Shown here one piece after another: positions 28,473 to 38,700 of a stretch of 64,000 bases of DNA. The first letter of the stretch is position 1. Every line of letters starts with the position of its first letter. A program made the position numbers and the translations under genes. Location of the stretch: positions 1 through 64,000 of the forward strand of contig NZ_WOYF01000001.1 in assembly GCF_009800925.1 (NCBI RefSeq). The letters run 5' to 3'. The notes beneath the pieces are model-generated. The model was given only the letters and a program-made list of their open reading frames with translations. It was not told the origin of the DNA and searched no databases. This stretch comes from Budvicia diplopodorum (GTDB taxonomy: Bacteria; Pseudomonadota; Gammaproteobacteria; Enterobacterales; Enterobacteriaceae).

Positions 28473-28774
28473 GCTTTATGCACACAATGGCTAATAATTA
28501 GCCTAAATATCGGGGGAATACAATATATCTATGGTGGATATCTGTGATATGGGCGATATTTTGGATGATTAAGGTTTTTTATTCAATGAATTGATGATTT
28601 CATCGGCCACATCCTGTGGCAATACAGTACAAAAAAACGACCGTTATTCTTAACGTTTAGAGACGAATAGTTGACTATGGATATCCTTTATTTGATATAA
28701 AGAATACGACTCATATAAACAGATAACCGCCTTATACCACTGTGCGGTTTTACAATAATAAGGTACCCGCCAAT
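28473..28774. other. Intergenic region between nlpC and ltaE
   Basis: About 300 bases of AT-rich spacer between divergent genes. I see no gene, no strong palindrome and no clear promoter match. It presumably holds the two divergent promoters. Confidence 0.5.
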
Positions 28775-29830
28775 ATGATAGACCTACGAAGCGATACAGT
28801 AACCCAACCGAGCAAAGCCATGCGCCAAGCTATGGCTGATGCCGCCGTTGGCGATGATGTTTATGGTGACGATCCCAGCATTAACCAGCTAGAGCAAGAA
28901 GCAGCAGCGCTTTCAGGTAAAGAAGCGGCGCTGTTTTTACCCTCCGGTACGCAGGCCAATCTGGTTGCCCTGCTGACCCACTGCCAGCGCGGCGAGGAGT
29001 ACATCGTCGGGCAAAAGGCCCACAACTATATGTATGAAGCCGGCGGCGCAGCGGTATTGGGCAGTATCCAGCCTCAGCCTATCGAAGCCGCTGCCGACGG
29101 CACGCTACCGCTCGACGTGGTTGCCAGCGTAATCAAGCCGGACGATATCCATTTTGCCCGCACCCGCCTGCTGTGCCTAGAAAACACCCACAACGGCAAA
29201 GTGCTGCCGCTGGACTACCTGCATCAGGCATGGGCTTTCACCCGCAAGAAAAATCTGGCGCTGCACGTTGACGGAGCCCGCATCTTCAACGCCGCAATAG
29301 CCATGAAAGTCCCGTTAACCACCCTGACTCAGTACTGCGATACGCTGACTATCTGCCTGTCGAAAGGTCTGGGAGCTCCGGTCGGCTCACTGCTGTGCGG
29401 CAGCGCGGAATATATAAAACAGGCACGGCGCTGGCGTAAAATGGTCGGCGGCGGAATGCGTCAGGCCGGAATTCTGGCCCAGGGCGCCATTTATGCCCTG
29501 CACCATAACGTAGAACGCCTGCGCGAAGACCACGACAATGCCCAATGGCTAGCCGAACAGCTCGCATCATTAGGCATAGAAATTCAGGCTCCGGGAGCCC
29601 AAACCAACATACTATTCCTGCGGCTTCCGGCCAACGAAGCCAGCCAGCTAGGCCCGTGGATGAAACAACGCGGAATTTTAATCAACGCTGGCCCGGTTAC
29701 CCGTTTAGTAACGCACCTCAACGTTTCTCGTGAAGAGCTACAGCGAGTAGTGGATTTATGGCGGGAGTTTAAAGGCAGAATTGCCACTCCGGGGAGTGGT
29801 GATGGGGGTTCGAAGACGATTTACGGGTAA
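28775..29830 (+). CDS. ltaE: Low-specificity L-threonine aldolase
   Basis: A pyridoxal-phosphate fold-type I enzyme that splits L-threonine and L-allo-threonine into glycine and acetaldehyde. MIDLRSDTVTQPS is the standard N-terminus, LHVDGARIFNAA binds the cofactor ring, and Lys197 in CLSKGLGAPVGS forms the Schiff base. I chose the ATG at 28775 over an upstream GTG-initiated frame at 28742. At 351 aa it is about 18 residues longer than E. coli LtaE (333), the extra being a Gly/Ser-rich C-terminal tail. A strong bidirectional terminator follows. Confidence 0.95.
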   Translation: MIDLRSDTVTQPSKAMRQAMADAAVGDDVYGDDPSINQLEQEAAALSGKEAALFLPSGTQANLVALLTHCQRGEEYIVGQKAHNYMYEAGGAAVLGSIQPQPIEAAADGTLPLDVVASVIKPDDIHFARTRLLCLENTHNGKVLPLDYLHQAWAFTRKKNLALHVDGARIFNAAIAMKVPLTTLTQYCDTLTICLSKGLGAPVGSLLCGSAEYIKQARRWRKMVGGGMRQAGILAQGAIYALHHNVERLREDHDNAQWLAEQLASLGIEIQAPGAQTNILFLRLPANEASQLGPWMKQRGILINAGPVTRLVTHLNVSREELQRVVDLWREFKGRIATPGSGDGGSKTIYG

Positions 29831-29844
29831 AATATTAGCGTTAA

Positions 29845-29873
29845 AAAGCCTGAGGGGAATGCCTCGGGCTTTC
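29845..29873. terminator. Bidirectional terminator between ltaE and the T6SS operon
   Basis: AAGCCTGAGG pairs with CCTCGGGCTT around a 6-base loop. The plus strand ends in TTTC. The minus strand ends in CTTTTTAA, a good U-run for the T6SS transcript coming from tssE. A second small dyad (TTCTCC / GGAGAA, 29878-29899) lies beside it. Confidence 0.85.
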
Positions 29874-29958
29874 AATCATTCTCCCATTTTAATGGAGAAC
29901 ACGTACTGCCGTGGCCTGCTTAGATGCTCGTAGCTTTTTACGCTTACTCAATCAATAC

Positions 29959-30372
29959 CTACCGCGCCGTCCAGCGCCGTAACACCGCCCGGCCTTCGGG
30001 CATAAAGTAGGTGCCGTAACGGACCAGGCCGACTTCTTTCAGGTGGCAGGTGAGCATATAGTGCAGGATCATATCTTTGTCGCCCGGCTCAAGCGTGAGC
30101 TCCACGCCCAGCAGGCGGGGTTCATATTTCAGCAGGGTGTGTTGAATGGCCCGCATCAGCGTGTGGGCTGAGGAAGGCAGTTCCTGATAAATCAGGCTCA
30201 TATCCGGCAGGCCGTAGTCGGGCAGGTATTTTATCGCACCGGCCCGGCTATTGAGGATGCGCTGGATATTATCCATCACGCTAAGAATGGTCTGGGTTTG
30301 TTCGTTGACTTCATCCAGCTCAATGCCGGACTTAAAGGTTCCCATCAGGGTTTCGTACAGCGAGGGGCCCAT
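29959..30372 (-). CDS. tssE: T6SS baseplate protein TssE (gp25-like)
   Basis: A 137-aa lysozyme-like gp25 homologue of the T6SS baseplate that helps initiate sheath assembly. Typical residues include a helix with VMDNIQRILNSRAG followed by KYLPDYGLPD and a strand YEPRLLGVELTL. AAGGAG lies 9 bases before the ATG. It is the last gene of the minus-strand T6SS cluster. Confidence 0.9.
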   Translation of the reverse strand: MGPSLYETLMGTFKSGIELDEVNEQTQTILSVMDNIQRILNSRAGAIKYLPDYGLPDMSLIYQELPSSAHTLMRAIQHTLLKYEPRLLGVELTLEPGDKDMILHYMLTCHLKEVGLVRYGTYFMPEGRAVLRRWTAR

Positions 30373-30417
30373 CGGTCGGTCTCCTTATCCTATTTCTCAG
30401 CGTCTATTTCTTAGCGC

Positions 30418-30963
30418 TTATTTCTCAGGCACTAGCCCAATGGCTGAGTGGTTAGCTATCAGTAACCTTGGCTTATCGGCATCCAGTTCATCGCGCTTAA
30501 TCACCACTTTCCAGCCGCCTTCATCAAGGTTTGGGGTACGAAATAGCGTGACGATACCAACAAAGCGGGCTTCTTTATGCATCGGTACATCGAGTGAAAC
30601 CGCCGATGCCGGATGTAGCACCACTTCGCTGGTCGATAGCCAGTCGCCGCCCAGCGCTTTCTGATCGTCTTCCAGCAGTTGCTGATAGGTGGCATTGTCA
30701 AAATTCTCGATTTTGCCCAGCTGATAAACCCGGATAACCACCGAAGACGGCGCATCGCCATCGCCGGGGTTTAACTGCGCCCGGGCGGCGAAGTCCAGAT
30801 GAAGCGTTTTAATATCTTTAATAAAAATCGCCTTGGCGGCGTCCACGGTGCTCTCTTTCGCCGACTGAATAACCCCACAGCCGCTGAGTAAGCCCATAAG
30901 AAGAAACACACCGACTTTCAGTGAGGTCATTGCTTTGTTTTTATGTTGTTGATTCATCATCAT
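30418..30963 (-). CDS. tssJ: T6SS outer-membrane lipoprotein TssJ
   Basis: Anchors the TssLM membrane complex to the outer membrane. The signal peptide ends LLMGLLSGC with lipidated Cys29. The body has the TssJ beta-sandwich pattern: FAARAQLNPGDGDAPSSVVIRVYQL, then EVVLHPASAVSLDVPM and ARFVGIVTLFR. Three ATG codons lie in tandem at the start with AGGGAAAA upstream. It sits 10 bases after tssG. Confidence 0.92.
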   Translation of the reverse strand: MMMNQQHKNKAMTSLKVGVFLLMGLLSGCGVIQSAKESTVDAAKAIFIKDIKTLHLDFAARAQLNPGDGDAPSSVVIRVYQLGKIENFDNATYQQLLEDDQKALGGDWLSTSEVVLHPASAVSLDVPMHKEARFVGIVTLFRTPNLDEGGWKVVIKRDELDADKPRLLIANHSAIGLVPEK

Positions 30964-30973
30964 TCTTTTTTCC

Positions 30974-32008
30974 CTATCCGGCTTTTAAGCCCACATAACG
31001 ACCAAGATTAACCACGATCGCCCGCCGTTGCTTTTCGGCCTGATCCATCGCCAGAACGGCGGTTAAACCTAAACGAACTCTGGAAGCGCCAAGCTGTGCA
31101 CGGGGCAGCAGCGAACGTTTAACTTTCATATTGATACAGGCATCAAACCGATACCCCAGATAAGCGCGCAGCAGTGCCATCAGGTCGGCATGTATCGACT
31201 CTCCGGGCAGTAATCCCTCAACCTGTTGGATATCGGTCGGCGAGATGGTGACCTGTACCGTGCTGTTGCTGTCTTTAAAACGCCGACCAAGAATAGCGCT
31301 GCGCTGTAGGCTGATTTTTTCATACTTGGTTAGCCTTGCTGGCTGTTCAAGGTTCACCCACTGAGGATAGAATTCGTTGATTTCCACTTTGGCACCGGGC
31401 AGCAATAAATTCACCACGCCGGTTAGGCCATCGCCGGTACGGGTGCGCTGAGTGATCGGCCCCATCAGGGCTAAGAATCGCGACGGCGGCGCAGCAATCT
31501 GTTCGCTGGCGCCTTCAATGCCAAAACCGGCTAAGCCAAGCAGGCATTTGGACACCGGATCGCTGCCGCCTTCGCGAAACCCGGCCGGATAGTAGTATTT
31601 CAGCCAGATGCGGTAGTACTGAGTCATCACCCGATGGTTGAAGATATCCAGAAAGCTTTTCAGCGCCTCATGCCCTTCCTGACGCTGAACGATATCATCC
31701 AGCCAAGCGTAAGGCAGAACCGCATCAACGCCGTACAATCCTAAAAAAGTGGTGCGTACCGTTGGCGGCCGTTCGGGAAATTCATCGTTCCACTCGACCC
31801 GCTTCATTTCACTGGACGGGAAACCCATATCCGGCACCGGGCAAAAGCGGATCGGATCGGTGGCCGGCGTTTCTGACTGACCCAGCGGCGGTAATTCAGG
31901 GTGTTGTTGCTCAATATATTGGCAAAAGCGGTAAAAGTTCATTCGCGGCACTTGCCGGAACAATCCCTCCATTAAAGGGGAGAACGTACTATTTTGCTGT
32001 CTGTCCAT
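30974..32008 (-). CDS. tssG: T6SS baseplate protein TssG
   Basis: A 344-aa wedge subunit that pairs with TssF around the VgrG hub. The family pattern is clear: NFYRFCQYIEQQHPELPPLG near the N-terminus, then PVPDMGFPSSEM, TTFLGLYG and RVMTQYYRIWLKYYY. The C-terminal region is LLPRAQLGASRVRLGL. Its start overlaps the end of tssF by 37 bases in another frame, a usual sign of tight coupling. Confidence 0.92.
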   Translation of the reverse strand: MDRQQNSTFSPLMEGLFRQVPRMNFYRFCQYIEQQHPELPPLGQSETPATDPIRFCPVPDMGFPSSEMKRVEWNDEFPERPPTVRTTFLGLYGVDAVLPYAWLDDIVQRQEGHEALKSFLDIFNHRVMTQYYRIWLKYYYPAGFREGGSDPVSKCLLGLAGFGIEGASEQIAAPPSRFLALMGPITQRTRTGDGLTGVVNLLLPGAKVEINEFYPQWVNLEQPARLTKYEKISLQRSAILGRRFKDSNSTVQVTISPTDIQQVEGLLPGESIHADLMALLRAYLGYRFDACINMKVKRSLLPRAQLGASRVRLGLTAVLAMDQAEKQRRAIVVNLGRYVGLKAG

Positions 32009-33738
32009 TTTAAACGTTTCCCAGTAGGTAAAAGCACCAGCGTCAGACGGGTAAAGAGATTGAGGTCGGCATACAGGGCAAAGAACTGGTGCAACAGCTC
32101 ACCGAACAGCGTGATATCGCCTTCCCCTGAAAACAGGTGAGAATTCAGCGTAACTTCAATTTCTACGCCGCGCTCCAGCATGCCTTTAACCATGCGTTGC
32201 ACCGGATGGTGTTTCACGTCGGCAATGCCTTCAAGGCGGCGGCGGTTAAGCTCATTGTCAGTCCAGTCGTACAGCGCCAGCGTGCCGCGCAGCACTTCAG
32301 CGTTCATCAATGACAGGTAGTTCGGTGCCAGATGAGACAGCACCCGCCAATGGAAACGGTCGTTAACCGGCGGATAGCACGGCAGCGTAGGCGCACACAG
32401 GTTACGCACCGACACCACGCCGGTTTGGCCGTCGCAAATCTGATTAATCGATGCGTTGCGCAGCGCTTTGCGCGGCAGCATTCCGTTAGTGCCGGTAATG
32501 CGCAACGAGAGGGTTTCGTCGTACACCTCTTCTGCCCGCTCCCACACTTGGCCACCGAGGATTAGCCAGGTGTCATGCAGCCCCGATGCGCCCCGGCGAA
32601 CCCGGGTGTGATAATAACGTTCGGGAGCATCGTGACGCAGCATTCCGCCGCGGTGGCGAAAGCTGGTAAACGGCACGTAAACCGCCCGGCCGGTACGGCT
32701 GATCGACTGCACCGCATCGACTGAATAAATCTCAATATGACCGTCTTGCTGAAGCAGCGGGCGAAGCAGGTATTCGCTGTCGAGCTGGTTAACCCTGACC
32801 GGATCGGCTTCCAGCGGAAACAGATTAATTACCGGCGTACAGTGCAGGCGAATGTTTTCTGCGCTAAACGGTAAATCATTCTGCCAGGCTTCGCTTAGCA
32901 CCAGTTCAAGCTCAAACGCCCCGACGTCCTGAGGCATTTGATTTAGGTTCAGCCCTTCTAAATCAATAAACATGAATTTTTCGCGAAAGCTGAAATACTC
33001 CAGCAGAAGCTGGTAGCCGCCAAAGGCGTTGTCCGGCTTAAGCCAGAGGCGTTCATCGGCTGAAAAACCGGCCGGGGTTATCCTGCCGTTAAAGGGGATA
33101 GCCGCCCCATCGTTATGGCCCGGGAAGCGGATTTTCATACCGGCAATCTGGCGGGTCATGGCCCGGTATAGGGCCGATGAAATCGGCGTGTCGGCGTTCA
33201 GATACAGGCGTAGCTTAGAGATATCCATTTGCTTCCAGTCCGCCATCGGGCCGAAATCAAATCGCATATAGATAACCGAACGCCCGTCCTGCTGACTGCG
33301 AATACCGGCTTTGGTGATTTTTAGCGGTTGAAGCTCAACGGTTTGGGTGGTCTGGTATTTACAGCGGGTTCTGGCTGGCCCAATCGGCCCGGACTGCACG
33401 CCAAAGCCCGGTTCTACCACCTCTTTACGCGCCAGCGTGCTGTGGTCAGGCGACAGCTCCACAATCGACAGCGAAGGAATAATGCGTAAATAGTGAGGCC
33501 ACAGCAGGCTGACCACCCCTTCGGTCAGCTCGGGTAGGTCATCGTCCAGCTTCTGGCGCAGTTTGCCCATCAGGAAAGCAAAGCCTTCAAACAGGCGTTC
33601 AACGTAAGGGTCCCGATCGCCGACCCGGTCGAGGTTTAACATCCCGGCACGGTCAGGATGAACCTGAGCAAATTCTTTCCCCGCTTCTCGCAGGTAACGC
33701 ATTTCAGATTCGTAATAGCGTTTAATCAGATCGTCCAT
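31972..33738 (-). CDS. tssF: T6SS baseplate protein TssF
   Basis: A 588-aa baseplate wedge protein (VasA/ImpG family). The N-terminus YYESEMRYLREAGKEFAQVHPD and then DPYVERLFEGFAFLMGKLRQKLDDDLPEL are diagnostic. The middle contains FTSFRHRGG and the C-terminus GTLALYDWTD. The ATG at 33738 has no strong ribosome site. A 456-base gap with a hairpin array separates it from tssA upstream. Confidence 0.94.
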   Translation of the reverse strand: MDDLIKRYYESEMRYLREAGKEFAQVHPDRAGMLNLDRVGDRDPYVERLFEGFAFLMGKLRQKLDDDLPELTEGVVSLLWPHYLRIIPSLSIVELSPDHSTLARKEVVEPGFGVQSGPIGPARTRCKYQTTQTVELQPLKITKAGIRSQQDGRSVIYMRFDFGPMADWKQMDISKLRLYLNADTPISSALYRAMTRQIAGMKIRFPGHNDGAAIPFNGRITPAGFSADERLWLKPDNAFGGYQLLLEYFSFREKFMFIDLEGLNLNQMPQDVGAFELELVLSEAWQNDLPFSAENIRLHCTPVINLFPLEADPVRVNQLDSEYLLRPLLQQDGHIEIYSVDAVQSISRTGRAVYVPFTSFRHRGGMLRHDAPERYYHTRVRRGASGLHDTWLILGGQVWERAEEVYDETLSLRITGTNGMLPRKALRNASINQICDGQTGVVSVRNLCAPTLPCYPPVNDRFHWRVLSHLAPNYLSLMNAEVLRGTLALYDWTDNELNRRRLEGIADVKHHPVQRMVKGMLERGVEIEVTLNSHLFSGEGDITLFGELLHQFFALYADLNLFTRLTLVLLPTGKRLKWTDSKIVRSPL

Positions 33739-33963
33739 TATTCGGGTGTCCGTTAGCCTGTAGTGACAGGCGAAGTAATAAAATGAATAACATAATTGAC
33801 TAATTCAGGCTTCAGCAAAACTTCTGTGTATTCGGTCAAATTGATTATTGAGTCTGTTTCGTCCGCATAGAGAACATTGGAATATAGCCGCTACTGAGCG
33901 GCCAAAGGGAAGGTATTGACCTTAGCTTTTGACCCTAACCCCGAGCATAACGAATGTTGCCGA

Positions 33964-34111
33964 AGCCATCAGGAAGATAGCACGAGCAGCATGGATGATG
34001 CTGGAGGTGCGTTAAGTCTTCCTGATGGCTGAGGTTGCCGCAGCAATGCTGCGGTCAACGTGTCGTAGCGAGGCCGGGGAGGTGCAAGAGGGGGTCGGCA
34101 CCCCTTCTTGC
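33964..34111. repeat. Hairpin array in the tssA-tssF gap
   Basis: Three stem-loops lie in a row. A perfect 14-bp stem AGCCATCAGGAAGA / TCTTCCTGATGGCT (33964-33977, 34017-34030) encloses CAGCAT-GGATG-ATGCTG. GTTGCCGCAGC / GCTGCGGTCAAC follows at 34034-34059, with one bulge, then GCAAGAGGGGGT / ACCCCTTCTTGC at 34084-34111. The rest of 33739-34194 shows no gene. The modules resemble those at 9359-9526. Lying inside the T6SS transcript, they could lower or stabilise downstream or upstream mRNA. Confidence 0.65.
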
Positions 34112-34194
34112 TCGGCCGCGTGCAATGTGGTCTATTCGACCGATTTACTTCTAGCGGACGAAAATCACACCAAAGTTAATTCAGTAACTAGTTA

Positions 34195-35772
34195 CTAAAA
34201 CGCCAATGCCCGCGCCGGAGACAGCACCGTCAGCTCCTCCAACAACCGCTCAGCCTCTTTACCCAACCCCTCTTTATCGGCATCTTTCAGCATCGCTTTC
34301 TGCTGAAGCATTTTTAACAGCCGAGCTTTCACGTCAAACACCAGATCCGGCTCCCAGCCAACCAGCCGGTAGCTATCGCAGCGGCCGTTCAGAGCCTTAA
34401 GCAGGCGGATCGCCACGTCTTTCTGCCCGTGCTGTTCAGCCAAACGCGCCATCAGCATACGGTGCAGATAGTGCTGGCGATCGGTCACAATGGCGGGTAA
34501 CGCGTTGAGCCAGTTAAATGCCGCTTCCAGCCCGTCGCGCCCGGCTATTTCGGTCGCCTGTTGTTCCATTTCGCCCCAGTTATTGCCGCCGTCTACCGGG
34601 ATCGGCGCCAGATCGTCACCCTCATCTAAGCGACGCATGGTGGCTGAGGTGGCAATCCACGACAGGGTTTCATCATCGGCAAACGGCGTACCGTCGCTGT
34701 AGGTCAAGCGCTCAATGCCTTTAAGCCTGTCGAGCATGAGTGCCACGTCGGTCAGGCACACTTCCTGCCACGCCGAATACGGCGCACCGGCATTGACCAT
34801 TGCATCACAGGCGTAGCGCTGAAGGTCAAACCAGAAGTGGTTGGCCGCTTCAGAAAACGCCCGCTCAACCTGCTCCAGCAGTTCAAGCCAGTTATGCTGA
34901 AGCCACAGGCGATTCAGATGCTGTTTCAGTTCAACCCGCGGCGGCATGAGCCGGGTTAAGTATTTGGCATCGTGAGGCGGCAGCGCCGTAACCGTGTCCC
35001 AACGAACGCTGCGCAGCAGGCGCACTGAGGCTAAATGGCCGTCGGGCTTTTCGCGTAAAAAAGCGGCCATCTGGCGCGCCTGATCGAGCACTTCACGCAG
35101 CGAACGAACTTCGTCTCGTTTAGCACCCATGGCCGATAGCGCAGGCGCAGTCGTTTGGGAAGCTGGCGCAGACGGCAAGGGTTCCGGCTCCGGGCTTTCG
35201 AGCTTCGTCTCAAAAAAACGCGCCAGCCCCTGCAGGTCCGGGCGGGCATTCTCCGGCCACTGATTGGTGTATTTCAGCATCAGAGACAGCGCAGAAATTG
35301 AACGCTCAAAGTCCTCGTGCTGGAACCCTTCCTGAGCTTCCAGCAGATCGAGAAACTTTCTGCTGGCCAGCCACTCAACGGCGGACTTTTTACTTTCCAC
35401 CCGCTTAGGAAAAAGGTCCTCACCGTAGCGGGCAACCAGACCGGCCATCAGCTCAAGGCCGTCGGCCAGACCTTTAGTACCGTCAAGGCGCAAGCGCGCC
35501 CAGGCATAATAAGAGGCAACGCGGATATCTTTGGTGCGCCCATACAGCAGCCCTTCGCTGATAGCCACAATCTGAACGGCATCGATACCGGATAGCTTTG
35601 CGATCTCCTCTTTAATCATCTGGAAGTCATCGTCATAGCCGGGATCGGCACCCGTCGGGTTATCGTCTTCAATCGGCTCCAGCCACGCCTGCCAATGTTG
35701 CTTGATCCGTCTGTTGACGCCTTCTTGTGGATTACGTTGGCCGAACAGAGTTTGTAATAAATTAGTTAGCAT
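34195..35772 (-). CDS. tssA: T6SS cap/baseplate protein TssA (VasJ type)
   Basis: A 525-aa TssA with the conserved ImpA-type N-terminal domain (PTGADPGYDDDFQMIKEEIAKLSG, then SEGLLYGRTKDIRVASYYAWARL). A proline-rich linker lies near 190-215 and a long helical C-terminal domain includes LTRLMPPRVEL. TssA primes baseplate and sheath assembly and may stay at the distal end of the growing sheath. The start overlaps the tssM stop by 11 bases, so the two are co-translated. Confidence 0.92.
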   Translation of the reverse strand: MLTNLLQTLFGQRNPQEGVNRRIKQHWQAWLEPIEDDNPTGADPGYDDDFQMIKEEIAKLSGIDAVQIVAISEGLLYGRTKDIRVASYYAWARLRLDGTKGLADGLELMAGLVARYGEDLFPKRVESKKSAVEWLASRKFLDLLEAQEGFQHEDFERSISALSLMLKYTNQWPENARPDLQGLARFFETKLESPEPEPLPSAPASQTTAPALSAMGAKRDEVRSLREVLDQARQMAAFLREKPDGHLASVRLLRSVRWDTVTALPPHDAKYLTRLMPPRVELKQHLNRLWLQHNWLELLEQVERAFSEAANHFWFDLQRYACDAMVNAGAPYSAWQEVCLTDVALMLDRLKGIERLTYSDGTPFADDETLSWIATSATMRRLDEGDDLAPIPVDGGNNWGEMEQQATEIAGRDGLEAAFNWLNALPAIVTDRQHYLHRMLMARLAEQHGQKDVAIRLLKALNGRCDSYRLVGWEPDLVFDVKARLLKMLQQKAMLKDADKEGLGKEAERLLEELTVLSPARALAF

Positions 35773-38700
35773 CGAGTTCCCCTCTCATCATCTTCATCGG
35801 CTCCACTTTTACTGGCTCACTAACCGGTACGGGGTCAGGCGTGGCTACTGCCGCCGTTATCGGCTCCGCTTCTTTTTTAGCGGCTCCGGCCTTCACCGGC
35901 CTGACCGTTGACGCATCGGCGGTTGACGCCGGTTGTTTACGTATGGTTAGCGCAGGCGCGGTCTCTGGTTTAACCGGTTCAACGCTATCATCGGCAACAT
36001 GTGCCGCGGGCGTTGTCGGTGCGTTATCTGGGGATGACGTGGTTTCAAACACCGAGCCCGGCAAAGAAAAACCTTTTAGCTTCAGCAGTTCCAGCGGCCC
36101 GGCGTTAGTCTGGGAACGCAGCACATAGTTCAGCTTACGGCCGTCTTCGGCCTCCCAGCTAACCCAGTAGCGGCTGCTGTCAAGCTGCTTCACCGCGGCT
36201 TGCTCCAGCAGGCGGATCCAGCCCCAACTGCCTTTCGGGCTATCATACAGGCGCATGCCGGTTTCGGCGGTGCTCCAGCTAAGCTGAGCCCCCGGCGTAT
36301 AGGTTTCTCCCGGCCAGATCATGGTTTTCCATGTTTCCATCTGGTTAAAGTAAACCAGCGACTGGCCGTCGATCGTCAGCTCGCTTTTAACCACCAGATT
36401 GCTTGGCCGGGCCATCAGTTCGAAGCCCATTCCCGCGTCGCCGTTGGCATACAGCATGCCCGATACCCGGCTTAGCTGATTGAGCGCAGCAATAAACTGT
36501 GGGTTAAAGGTTAGCCCCTGTGAGTTCAGCGGATCGGCAACCCAGATATCCCCTTGCTTGTGTAGGATCCCGCCAAGCTGGGAAGTGACAAAGCGTTCAA
36601 TCATGCCGCTGTCAGGCCGCAGGAAGCGCCCCAGCTCCGGCAGTGACGCATCGTTACCGGTAGCTTTAAACGGATAACGACCGTTAAACGCCCGGTACCA
36701 TGGGTCGGCAATGCTTTCGCGCCATGCGTTATTAAAGCTCATAGCGGCCGGTTCCAGCACCGCCTGCCACGCCTGTTCCAGCGGTTTAACAAACAGGTTA
36801 CTGCCAAAACCGGCCCACTCTTCGCCCATACCGGCGGCAATCAGGCTGCCGTAGTCGCGGGTATCGGTCAGGTCAATGGCTTTACCTTCAAATACCGTTT
36901 TTGCCAGCGCCTGAGTCATGGCCTGCGGATCCGGTGCGGCGGTGATTTGCTGTAGCTTTAAACGCACGCGGGTTACGCGGGTTAAATAGGTTTGCAGGCT
37001 CAAGGTACTGTCGCCGGACTCCTGCGGGGTACCCTGAACAATGCGTAACACCGGGCCGAACGTCTGGTCTAGCGGGCCTTTTGGCGTGTCGTCATCCATC
37101 GGAATGGCGTCGAGCTTTTTGGCCTTGCTGCCAAACACTTCTTTGGCTGACGTGACCAGCGTTTCAGCCAGTGCTTTACCCTTCTGTGCCGTTTGCCCTT
37201 GGTACTTAACGGTATTCATCAGGGCGATTAACGGTGACTGACGGGCGTCGGATAACAGCGTAAGTTGGTCGATAACGTCAGAGATCGACTCTGCCCGCTG
37301 CCAGCTGATGCCGTTAAGGAAGTTCAGCCACGCCGCGCTGTAGTCGGTAAAGTAGCGGTCGGTTAAACGCGTCTGGAGCATCTCCGGTGAGATGTCGCCG
37401 CCAATCTGTTTTCCGCTGTCGGTCAGCACCCAGTCGATCTCTTCACGGCGGTTTTTCGCCGCTTTTTCGATCTCTTTCTCGACCATGCCTTCCCAGGCTT
37501 CGCGAGTGAATATGCCGGGGATCTCTTGATCGGTAGTAAACAGCGTGCGGCTGTCCATGCCGTTGAGCACCTGCTCTAACGACAGGTTGCCATAGTTTTG
37601 AGCAACCCGTTTAAGAATGCCCTGATAAATCGCCGTTTCGGCATTTTGCATACCGATTTGGTTGATCAGCACCTGACGGGCATCGGTTACCAGCCCTCTG
37701 TCAGGCTTGAGCACCCACTCCGGATGGCGCGACAGGTTATACGCATAAAACTGCATCAGTTCCGGACCGGCGCTGTGCCAGATCCCCTCAGAGACGGTAG
37801 CCGGCGGCGTTTTATTATTCTCGACTAAAATTTTAGTCAGCAGCGGCGCGTCCACTTTGTCGGGCCGAGACAGCATCAGATAGGCTTTTAAGCGGTCATA
37901 GCCCTCTTTCGCCAGCGCGGCACGCTCAGGGTTATTCGGTGACATTTGAACCAGTACGGTCAATTTATCGGATAAGTCGGCCACCAACGGCGTTTGAATA
38001 TTCTGCTGATTGGCTTTGTGGTAATACGGCCACAGGGAGGTCAGCAGTTTGTCGTTCTGATTGAGCCCAAAGCGTAAGTACCACGGGCTGCCGTGTTCGA
38101 CCCGATACTGTAGCTGAGAGATTTGCTGTTTAAACGCCTGCTGGCGGGTTAAGCGCTCGGACATGGTGGCTTTAAAGTCGTTGCTCTGCTTAGCCAAGCC
38201 TTCAGCGGACGAGATCAAACTGCGGTTGCCAATATAAGAGACCACGCTGCCCAGCCCAAATAGCACAATCACCCCCAGCGCAACGCCGGTGGCGGTGTTC
38301 ACCCACTGCACGCCGATGCCGCGGCCTTTGGCAACGCGGCTGTCATCTATCACGGTTTGCCACGCGCTGGTCGGCAGGAAGGCGCGATCGGCTAGGGTTT
38401 CTGGTCGGGTAACCTGCGGGCTAAAAATCAGCCCACGCAGTTGATTCCCGCCCTGCGCGGTTAAAAAGGCCGGTAGCCAGCCTCTTAAACGCGGAATATC
38501 GCGCTGGCTCAGGTCTTGCGCCAGCTGCAGTAAAAATGCATGTTTGTTATTGACCATCACCTGATGCATACCAAAGTCGGTGGTGTTCTTCACGAGCGAC
38601 AGTAAAGATTGCATCAGGGCTTCAGGGTGAGGCTTGGCGGGAAAAATCGTCCCGACCGGCTGCTCTTCCCGATCGGACTGATCCCATTTAGAATCACGAA

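Noticed and set aside
34183-34196. Palindrome AGTAACTAGTTACT at the tssA stop codon, resembling a TrpR operator core
   Set aside because: It contains only a single AACTAGTT core and lacks the spaced CTAG half-sites. It lies at the end of a gene with no promoter and no tryptophan-related neighbour. Chance similarity is more likely.
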